From Enterococcus malodoratus ATCC 43197 (GTDB lineage Bacteria > Bacillota > Bacilli > Lactobacillales > Enterococcaceae), in assembly GCF_000407185.1 (NCBI RefSeq), contig NZ_KE136482.1, positions 868,001 through 932,000 on the forward strand: 64,000 nt of DNA, read 5' to 3'. Under the pieces are notes generated by a model. It was not told the origin of the DNA. It saw nothing but the letters and a program-made list of their open reading frames with translations, and ran no database searches. Positions 57,813-64,000 of this stretch are shown piece by piece. The first letter of the stretch is position 1; each line of letters begins with the position of its first letter. The position numbers and the translations under genes were made by a program.

Positions 57813-59350
57813 TTGAACCACCTTGAGGCGCCTTTTATTAACGAATTGACACCACTTTTTAGTTTTTTATCTACTCCGGTTTTCTTTATCGCCCAATCCG
57901 CTACTACAGACGCAGCTACTCCGGCCGCTGCAATTCCAACAACTGGTAAACTAGCTGCTACTGCCACCGAGGTCACTGCTCCTACAACCGCTGTAGTCGC
58001 ACCTACTTTCAGAGCATCAACCGCTACACCACCCACTTTACTTGCAGTAATTTGGTTCCTTTTTAGTCCCTCTTTTCTTGCTTGTTTTTCGCTTTTGCTA
58101 ACTCCTTGACCAACTTCTATGGCGCCCGCTACCAAGTTCAGCCCAGGCATTGCTTTTCCAATGCCTTTTGCATTTTTTAACCCTTTAATGTCATCTAAAA
58201 TACCTGTAACACCAAATGACGCTTTTTTAATAGCAGTTTTTACAGTAGCCTTTCCAGCTGCTTTTAAATTGGATTTTGTAATTTCTTTAATTCTACCACT
58301 TGCTGACTTAAAAATTGATGCTTCATCAAAGAGTTGAATTTCTTTTAAAGCTGCCTTTCCAGATTTAGTTAATTTTTTAAGACCCCCACTGGATGAAAGT
58401 CTTGAAAAACTTTTTCCATCTTTTACCCAATCATCAATTCCTGTTAATTTATCTAATTTTTTTGTGAATTTATTAGAGCCTTTTACAATTAATGTTCCAT
58501 CAGATAATTTAGATAGCCTTCTTCCAATATATATCCTCTTACCGTATTTAACATACTTATTCCCATTTTTGACAAAAGTTAAAGAGGAACTATTAATCAT
58601 TTTGTCAATCTTATCAAGATCTGCTTTAGTCATATTCCCATTCATCGCAGCCAGTACTGGATGATCTCTCTTGAATTTATTTTTCTCAAGCTCTTTCGCT
58701 TTCTTATGATCTTTGCTCACTTGTTTCTTAAACGCCTTGTCTTGGAAAATCGTTAACGCTTCAGGTGAAGTATAACTAACGCCGCTTGTGCTGGATAATT
58801 TCCCCATTTGAGCGGATTGTCGTGAAATACTTTCCGCAATTGAATTACTGCTTCCTTTAAAGCTGGCCATCCAGGTTTTTGTATTGGTCAAAACTTTCTT
58901 TGTTTTTTCCATCTCTTCTTTAAACTCACTACCGCTCGCCTTTTCGATCGCAACGATACCGGAAATATCCGTATAGGCATTTTTAAAGTCTGTTTCGATT
59001 TGAGTAAATTCCGTTAGCTTTGGAGAAAATTTTGCCTCTAATTGTGTCAGTTCATCTGAATCAATTAAGGCATGATCATTCGATTCCTTAACTGTACTCT
59101 TAAAATTTTGAATCAACTTATCAAATTCGCTATTTAGCATGGTAAGTGTATCGTAATAGCTGGTCAATAATGGGATTTGATGATTAGAAACCTTAGCATC
59201 AATCGCCCCCTTCACTTTACCAGACAAAGCACCACTGAACACAATACTTTTCATAGAAGATTTTGCATCATTGATTTGTCCTTGCAAAGTATTTTTGGAT
59301 GAAGATATTGAGACTTTCGCTCTGTTTACTTCGGCTAAATCAATTTTCAT
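57809..59350 (-). CDS. LXG-domain type VII secretion effector, glycine-rich membrane-active C-terminus
   Basis: 513 residues. N-terminal helical LXG domain (residues 1-210: MKIDLAEVNRAKVSISSSKN, ISLLTSYYDTL-like IPLLTSYYDTLTMLNSEFDK, FKNAYTDISGIVAIEK), a lysine-rich middle, and a C-terminal Gly/Ala/Val region (about 440-490, KVGGVAVDALKVGATTAVVG and VVGIAAAGVAASVVADW) with GxxxG-like repeats and a basic end, like the glycine-zipper pore-forming LXG toxins. No nuclease or ADP-ribosyl motif seen. Good GGAGGGGG start. The downstream membrane gene is probable immunity; upstream small genes are probable secretion partners. Confidence 0.85.
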   Translation of the reverse strand: MKIDLAEVNRAKVSISSSKNTLQGQINDAKSSMKSIVFSGALSGKVKGAIDAKVSNHQIPLLTSYYDTLTMLNSEFDKLIQNFKSTVKESNDHALIDSDELTQLEAKFSPKLTEFTQIETDFKNAYTDISGIVAIEKASGSEFKEEMEKTKKVLTNTKTWMASFKGSSNSIAESISRQSAQMGKLSSTSGVSYTSPEALTIFQDKAFKKQVSKDHKKAKELEKNKFKRDHPVLAAMNGNMTKADLDKIDKMINSSSLTFVKNGNKYVKYGKRIYIGRRLSKLSDGTLIVKGSNKFTKKLDKLTGIDDWVKDGKSFSRLSSSGGLKKLTKSGKAALKEIQLFDEASIFKSASGRIKEITKSNLKAAGKATVKTAIKKASFGVTGILDDIKGLKNAKGIGKAMPGLNLVAGAIEVGQGVSKSEKQARKEGLKRNQITASKVGGVAVDALKVGATTAVVGAVTSVAVAASLPVVGIAAAGVAASVVADWAIKKTGVDKKLKSGVNSLIKGASRWFK

Positions 59351-60023
59351 CCGCTTCCCCCTCCTGATTGAATATCATTTTAGGATTATTATATAAATAG
59401 GACTGAATCCCTTTATTTAATAATTGTCTTCTCAGTACCTCACTGACAAATTGTTTCTCAGTATCATTTGTTAAACCCATTGAGACCACGCGTTTTATCA
59501 GTAAAGGATTCAGGTATATAGGTTCAACCTCATCCAATATACCAAAAGGCCAAATAGATGCGATGTAATCAATAAACTCATTTTCTTGCTCAGTCACCAC
59601 TCTACGTCCGTGGATCGTTACTAAAAAACCATCCTCGGCCTGTGAATATAATCCTTGCACCTCTTGAGGTAGGAGCGTTTCGTCCAACTCAACGACCGTC
59701 CCGATTGGATAAACTTCACTAAACAGTAAATCAATCAGTCCAATGTATTTTTGAAATTGAGGAAAACGCAGCATCGCGGATTCTGTTGATCTGCTTATAC
59801 AGACTTTCTGTTTGGCGTAATCAAACTCAAAACTAAGCGCCGATCCAATCATTGGTTTGTGCGCAAAGCTTTTTTCTTTTCTTATATAAGACAGATACAA
59901 ATTTTTCAAAAGAATCGGCTGATTTCCTAGGGTAGCTCCTAATAGTTTCAAAAAGGCCAGATTATCTACCTCTGGTTCGCCAAAATATTGTTTCGTTAAT
60001 GTGGCATCCCATAAATCCTTCAT
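59340..60023 (-). CDS. DUF4176-domain protein of the LXG locus
   Basis: 227 residues; ATG at 60023 chosen, although a TTG at 60047 inside the previous gene is possible. Central DUF4176 domain: EVYPIGTVVELDETLLPQEV, DGFLVTIHGRRVV, IDYIASIWPFGILDE and IYLNPLLIKRVVSMGL. Such proteins accompany T7SS effectors in Firmicutes, with unknown role. Helical N-terminus of about 100 residues is not recognised. Overlaps the LXG gene by 11 bp, so it is translated with it. Confidence 0.75.
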   Translation of the reverse strand: MKDLWDATLTKQYFGEPEVDNLAFLKLLGATLGNQPILLKNLYLSYIRKEKSFAHKPMIGSALSFEFDYAKQKVCISRSTESAMLRFPQFQKYIGLIDLLFSEVYPIGTVVELDETLLPQEVQGLYSQAEDGFLVTIHGRRVVTEQENEFIDYIASIWPFGILDEVEPIYLNPLLIKRVVSMGLTNDTEKQFVSEVLRRQLLNKGIQSYLYNNPKMIFNQEGEADEN

Positions 60024-60030
60024 AAAGTCA

Positions 60031-60309
60031 TCATACCCTTCTAGCAATCATCAGGTTTTTCGAACCAGCCAGATCGTCAGATTTTTTGTTATCACCAACA
60101 CTGATCATTTTTTTCGTATCTTGTGTACTAAAGCTTTTGAAACTGCTTAATGAACTATTTATTTGAGGAATAATCGTCTCAAAATGTTTAAATGGTGCCA
60201 AATCTGTTTTCGAAAATTGAATAGTTTCCATTTTTCCAATTCCGCTTATCGCTGTTCCTGCACCAGTGACTGTTTCTTTCCAGGTATCATCTACACCTAC
60301 TGCTCCCAT
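60031..60309 (-). CDS. TIGR04197/DUF5344-type small T7SS partner
   Basis: 92 residues, GGAGGG upstream. Helical with VDDTWKETVTGAGTAISGIG and LSSFKSFSTQDTKKMISVGD, the pattern of small WXG100-like proteins (SACOL2603 family) that bind the LXG domain for export. Follows the DUF5082-like gene by 10 bp, the usual helper pair upstream of LXG genes. Confidence 0.65.
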   Translation of the reverse strand: MGAVGVDDTWKETVTGAGTAISGIGKMETIQFSKTDLAPFKHFETIIPQINSSLSSFKSFSTQDTKKMISVGDNKKSDDLAGSKNLMIARRV

Positions 60310-60319
60310 TTTTACCCTC

Positions 60320-60757
60320 CTAGCAATCTAGCTGCGCTGCTGCCGAATATAAAGAACCAATTCGGGTACTTAAACTACCGATAGTCATGCTTACTTTCTG
60401 CTGGTCCTCTTTTAATTGCTTTAGCTTCTCTTCGATTTTCTTTTTGTTCTCAGTATGAGTCTTACTGAACCTTTTTAATTTTTTCTCAGTATCCCCAATT
60501 TTTTTAATGTATTTGTCTTTACGATCACCTCGAAACGATCCTGGGCCCTTTAATGAGGAGATTCCAGATGAAAAACTGTCGAGACTAGAAAGTGCTGTAG
60601 TCACTTGTTGCTTTGCCTTTTCCAGCTTTTCGATTTTTTCATCTAGCTCATCTTTTTTTCCTTGAGCGACAGTTCGTTGGCTTTCTAACTGTCTTGCTTG
60701 CGTTCGCTTCTGTGACGCTTGTATTCTTTTTCGTTGTTTTGCCTCTTCATCACTCAT
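60320..60757 (-). CDS. DUF5082-like coiled-coil T7SS partner (YwqH type)
   Basis: 145 residues, almost entirely helical: LESQRTVAQGKKDELDEKIE, KLEKAKQQVTTALSSLDSFS, a short FRGDRKDKYIKKI turn (comparable to the WxG turn) and a second coiled coil with KKKIEEKLKQLKEDQQKV. GGAGGG before ATG. DUF5082 proteins precede LXG toxins in Bacillus ywqHIJ loci and help present the effector to the EssC channel. Confidence 0.65.
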   Translation of the reverse strand: MSDEEAKQRKRIQASQKRTQARQLESQRTVAQGKKDELDEKIEKLEKAKQQVTTALSSLDSFSSGISSLKGPGSFRGDRKDKYIKKIGDTEKKLKRFSKTHTENKKKIEEKLKQLKEDQQKVSMTIGSLSTRIGSLYSAAAQLDC

Positions 60758-60777
60758 CTTTTTCCCTCCTGAAATTC

Positions 60778-61605
60778 TTAAGCTATCCCGAGTATCCTTG
60801 AAATAATTTGAGCTAATACGCCGCTAGCGGTGTTCATGAATAGTTCTGAACGGAAGATTGTTTTGTTTTCTTTTATCACATTGTCAAAAGCTGCTTTGTC
60901 TTCTTTCCTTGCGGCAGTCAAAGCCTCTTCACTTACTTCTTTTACCGGTGAATCGATCTTTATTTGAGCAATGAATGATTGTAGTTCTCTTCTAGTAAGT
61001 GCCCAATCTATTTCATTTTCACCCTTAAATTGCGGCTGGTTCTGATTTCCAAAAGTTGAGGAACTGATCGTACTGTCATTTATGTCACCTATAGTGGTTG
61101 AACTATGATTATCATTTGTATTAAAGCTATTAGAGTTATTCGAATTAATATCATTCATCTTTTGAATACCTGAATTGAAATTGGCATTGTCTCCATGAGA
61201 AACATTATGAGTGTGATCGCCATTTATAATCTTTTGTTCAGCGATGTTCACTGTTGCAGAAGTATTCTTACTAAAGGCTTTTTCTAGAGCACTTCTGACT
61301 TGCTCCATAAAATCTTTATCCTTAAAGTTGATGGAATAATACTGTCCCGAATTCAAATTGATTACCAGGTATTGTTTGCTGTTGCTGTAATGCTTATAAA
61401 TACTAAAAAGATAAGCACCTGAAAGCACGGCTCCGATTAATCCGATTAGTGGTTGCAGTCCTAGCAGCATCAATGAAACAATGAATACAATAATAATTGA
61501 GATTGGAAGTTTAAGCTTTCTGCTCCCTGTGTAGACTCTTGAAATATTACTTATTTGAATTGAAATTTGATCGAAATGCAAAACATTATTTTTGATAATC
61601 TTAAT
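60778..61605 (-). pseudogene. DUF6232-like membrane protein of the LXG locus, main part split by IS30
   Basis: Encodes the last 274 residues of a 299-residue protein whose first 25 codons lie at 62654-62727 on the other side of the IS. Contains NNVLHFDQISIQISNISRVY, two TM helices (PISIIIVFIVSLMLLGL; LIGLIGAVLSGAYLF), NSGQYYSINFKDKDFMEQVR (DUF6232-like strand), an Asn/Ser-rich low-complexity linker (NDINSNNSNSFNTNDNHSST) and a helical C-terminus. A TTG overlapping the transposase stop at 61609-61611 could restart translation. Role in secretion unknown. Confidence 0.75.
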
Positions 61606-62653
61606 TGTCAAATTAAGTTAGACAAATCATCAATACTTACGTAACTCAAAAATACTTCCAAAGGTGTTCGATAATCCAGTGATTTTCTAGGAATATTATT
61701 TCGTTTAGATGTGACAGATTGAATAAAAGATTCATCTACTGAATTGAAATCCATAGATTTCAATAAACCATCTCTACGTAACAATCCGTTAGAATTCTCG
61801 TTTAGGCCTCTTTGAGACGGCGTTCCTGGATCAGCGAAATAAATGGCAATATCATTGGCATTACTGATTTGTTTCCAATTTGAAAATTCCTTTCCACAAT
61901 CAAAAGTGATGGATTTGAATAGATTTTTCGGTACAGATTCAAACCAATGATTTAATTTTTTTTCAATATCAATCGCTTGTCTACCACACGGTTTCAATGT
62001 GATGATAACTTTTGATAATCGTTCAACTAAGGTAATTACAGCACTTTTATGTTTCAGACCTACGATAGTGTCACCTTCAAGGTGACCAAACTCATTTGAG
62101 AATTGGCTATAATCTTTTTCACGTTCATGAATAGAGCGGCGGAAAGCTTGTTTTCCACGCCTTTCTTGATGTCCATTCGGTTTACGCTTGCCTTTCATCG
62201 GTAAGTCAGAAGGATTAAATAGCCCCTTTTTGAACATACGATAAATGGTACGAGCAGAACAACGAATAGGAAACGCTGCACGACCAACAATCACATCGGG
62301 TGTCCATCCTTGAACAACCTTTCTTTGAATATATTCTGATTGTTCCTCGGGTAAAACAAGCGGGCGTCTACCACAGTTTGATTTGTTTTTCTTATACTGT
62401 TGATAGTATTCTAAGGCTGATTTTCCTTGCTTGAAGAATAGGTATACTTTATGGATCGTTTGTCTTGAACGATTCAAGCAATGCGCAGTTTTCGCAACAG
62501 ATTGATTTATTTTGAAATAAGACTCTATCATTACAAGTTCATCCGTTGTAAGATGGGTATAGGTCATTTGTACTCACTCCTTATAATTCTTTGGTCAGAA
62601 CTATTTTGAGTGTAGCACAAATGGCTTTTTTAGTTGTCTAGCTTAATTTTACA
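61606..62653 (-). mobile_element. IS30-family insertion sequence
   Basis: 1048 bp. Ends read TGTCAAATTAAGTTAGACAA and, inverted, TGTAAAATTAAGCTAGACAA. A 2-bp AT duplication at 61604-61605 and 62654-62655 flanks it, as expected for the family. Removal restores the DUF6232-like reading frame (Thr-Pro-Ile-Lys-Ile). Confidence 0.92.
61608..62567 (-). CDS. IS30-family transposase
   Basis: 319 residues, AAGGAG upstream. Helix-turn-helix N-terminus (HLTTDELVMIESYFKINQSV) and a DDE core: Asp in FGHLEGDTIVGLKH, Asp in SITFDCGKEFSNW and Glu in GLNENSNGLLRRDG. Intact and of normal length, so it may be active. Inserted in the type VII locus in the same direction as the host genes. Confidence 0.95.
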   Translation of the reverse strand: MTYTHLTTDELVMIESYFKINQSVAKTAHCLNRSRQTIHKVYLFFKQGKSALEYYQQYKKNKSNCGRRPLVLPEEQSEYIQRKVVQGWTPDVIVGRAAFPIRCSARTIYRMFKKGLFNPSDLPMKGKRKPNGHQERRGKQAFRRSIHEREKDYSQFSNEFGHLEGDTIVGLKHKSAVITLVERLSKVIITLKPCGRQAIDIEKKLNHWFESVPKNLFKSITFDCGKEFSNWKQISNANDIAIYFADPGTPSQRGLNENSNGLLRRDGLLKSMDFNSVDESFIQSVTSKRNNIPRKSLDYRTPLEVFLSYVSIDDLSNLI

Positions 62654-62727
62654 ATCGGCGTAAAAAAAAGATCGGTAACAATCTCTTCCTCATTTGAATC
62701 AAAAATACTTGTCAAATCTTTACCCAT
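62654..62727 (-). pseudogene. 5' end of the DUF6232-like gene
   Basis: ATG at 62727 with AAGGAGAATAATT upstream; 24 codons and two bases before the IS. Product starts MGKDLTSIFDSNEEEIVTDL and reads FFTPI before the junction. Contains a run of eight T. Joins in frame with 60778-61605 when the IS and one AT are removed. Confidence 0.75.
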
Positions 62728-62780
62728 AATTATTCTCCTTATGTTGGTGTCAAATCACCTATTTTCAACTTATTAATACT

Positions 62781-62809
62781 TGTGAATGAGTCCAGAGGGC
62801 TCATTCACA
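62781..62809. other. Hairpin between DUF6232-like and DUF5105 genes
   Basis: 10-bp stem TGTGAATGAG / CTCATTCACA, 9-nt loop, no T-run. Follows the lipoprotein stop on the minus strand and may act as a weak terminator or stabiliser within the locus. Confidence 0.5.
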
Positions 62810-62829
62810 CCAAATACCAACTTCATATT

Positions 62830-63960
62830 TTATTCGTACAACCCGCCTCTAAACGTTTGTGTCAAGCTTTCAAAGTCATAATTTCCACTTGCTTTTTCTG
62901 ACAGTACTTGCCATTTCCCATCTTTTTTCTCCATATTGATTCTGTAGCCTTCCCCGTTCATATCTTTTTCGGTATTGATTGGAGAAGTGGAGATTTTGCT
63001 TGGTAATTCTTGTAAAAGATATTTTTCCATATCTCTTTCGGCCGCATCGTCGTATTCTTCATACTTGCCTGCATTATCATTTACAAATTGTTCTCCGATT
63101 GATTCAGAATCGACGTTATCAAACAAAACGACTTCTGGTCTGACGTATACCGAAGCGTAATCCGGGTAAAATTCGTTGAAGGTATATGTTACCTTTCCTT
63201 TATTCCTATTCGTGTTTTGTAATTCAGTAATTACTTTGTCTAATTCTGGTGTTGAAGGTTGATAGTACTCAAACTCACCTTTTAGACAGTTGATACTTGC
63301 CTCTTTAAATGCTTGTTTTTCTTGCGCTAAATCATTCGCAAGAACTAATTTTTCGTCTTTTTGATCTTCAGACCCAAAGAAAACTGATTGAACATAATAA
63401 TTCGCTAAACTCTCGACTTCCTTTGTCCCATCTGTATATTTATCTTGGTCAATCTTCAATTCCACGCCCGCTTCTTTGCTTTCATCTTCGGCATCATCAA
63501 GGTCAAAAATCGTTGGTTTATAATGCAGCTCGTATTTTTTATCCTTGCTTACTTTAAACACGATTGGCTCAGTTAGACTTTTGTCTTCAGATAGTGATTC
63601 ATAACTCATTGTTTTGAAACGATCCTCTGATCCATAGACATCTTCATTAGAAGTCTTTTTACCGTCTTCATCGTATAAGGCAAAATCATCGGGAGAAATT
63701 TCCAGCTTTTTATCAGATTTATTGGTCACTTTGACATTTAGGCTCAAGTATTTCACATCGCCATCTGCTTTTTTATCTAATGGAACGATATAATTTCCGT
63801 CTTCAACACTGAGTTCAACTAATGAAGATTTTGCGGACTCTGCTTTCTTTTCGGTGTTCTCTTTTTTTGCTGACGCTGTTTTTTCTTTCGTCGAACAAGC
63901 ACTGACTGACAATAATAGGCTACAAACTAACAACACTTTCATTAACTTTTTCATTTTCAT
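62830..63960 (-). CDS. DUF5105-type lipoprotein
   Basis: 376 residues from ATG at 63960 (AAAGGATG before). Signal peptide with lipobox LLLSVSAC ending at the lipid-bearing Cys. An N-terminal immunoglobulin-like region (LSLNVKVTNKSDKKLEISPD, FALYDEDGKKTSNEDVYGSE) typical of DUF4352/DUF5105 proteins, then DUF5105-like helices with LVLANDLAQEKQAFKEASIN and the end segment KKDGKWQVLSEKA. Exported, membrane-anchored. First visible gene of the minus-strand T7-associated set; function unknown. Confidence 0.8.
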   Translation of the reverse strand: MKMKKLMKVLLVCSLLLSVSACSTKEKTASAKKENTEKKAESAKSSLVELSVEDGNYIVPLDKKADGDVKYLSLNVKVTNKSDKKLEISPDDFALYDEDGKKTSNEDVYGSEDRFKTMSYESLSEDKSLTEPIVFKVSKDKKYELHYKPTIFDLDDAEDESKEAGVELKIDQDKYTDGTKEVESLANYYVQSVFFGSEDQKDEKLVLANDLAQEKQAFKEASINCLKGEFEYYQPSTPELDKVITELQNTNRNKGKVTYTFNEFYPDYASVYVRPEVVLFDNVDSESIGEQFVNDNAGKYEEYDDAAERDMEKYLLQELPSKISTSPINTEKDMNGEGYRINMEKKDGKWQVLSEKASGNYDFESLTQTFRGGLYE

Positions 63961-64000
63961 AAACATCCTTTTTTCTATTTTTTATTCACTAACCAACTTC

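Noticed and set aside
1-64000. CRISPR arrays, tRNA or rRNA genes
   Set aside because: No regularly spaced repeats and no tRNA or rRNA-like sequence were seen on reading the window.

Overview
The window looks like accessory DNA of an Enterococcus-like low-GC Firmicute. Supporting signs are strong GGAGG ribosome binding sites with many ATG/GTG/TTG starts, sortase and LPXTG-type surface proteins, PTS sugar importers with RpiR, BglG and AraC regulators, CcpA-type cre sites, enterococcal-type IS elements and a type VII (LXG) locus. Plant-glycoside genes (rhamnosidase, GH43, GH2, GH3, several GH1) would suit a plant- or gut-associated species such as the casseliflavus/gallinarum group, but the species is inference. 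Plasmid-type genes at the left end make either a large plasmid or a chromosomally integrated element possible.

Region 1 (1-13.0 kb) is conjugative or plasmid-like cargo. On the minus strand, a thioester/Cna-B adhesin (2211-5477), a sortase, a small OB-fold-like protein, a two-TM Maff2/PrgF-like protein and a VirB6/PrgH-like protein (cut by the window edge) resemble the prgC-D-E-F-H order of pheromone plasmids. Upstream lie two secreted proteins with DUF5648 repeats (one with a C39 peptidase domain) flanking a MazEF toxin-antitoxin pair. Next come a decayed PrgN-like replication control gene, N5-(carboxyethyl)ornithine synthase, and many small or broken genes. An IS21-family element (13080-15241) closes the region.

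Region 2 (15.3-26 kb) begins with a cellobiose-type PTS EIIC split by an IS1380-family element, with a 5-bp target duplication and an exactly restorable reading frame. It is followed by its GH1 phospho-glycosidase and RpiR regulator, an acetyltransferase with a duplicated ribosome binding site, a LysR remnant, an SseB-led operon of four uncharacterised proteins, and two tiny membrane proteins.

Region 3 (26-40 kb) carries a beta-glucoside PTS set (EIIBC, BglG antiterminator, EIIA, GH1) with a RAT-like element and a cre site, an RpiR regulator, an M81 peptidase, a PEP-mutase-family lyase, an alkylation repair pair (Ogt and an Ada-AlkA fusion), CysK and two MFS transporters.

Region 4 (40-55.5 kb) is a plant-glycan island. 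It has a GH2 enzyme with a divergent AraC regulator, a second AraC, RpiR and EIIC genes sharing a symmetric divergent promoter, GH1, and an operon of GH3, GH78 rhamnosidase, beta-phosphoglucomutase and GH43. Cre sites sit before several units.

Region 5 (55.8-64 kb) is a type VII secretion LXG effector module on the minus strand: DUF5105 lipoprotein, DUF6232-like membrane protein (split by an IS30-family element), DUF5082-like and TIGR04197-like small partners, DUF4176 protein, an LXG effector with a glycine-rich membrane-active C-terminus, a polytopic membrane protein as likely immunity, and two DUF5085-like genes. No T7SS core genes are inside the window.
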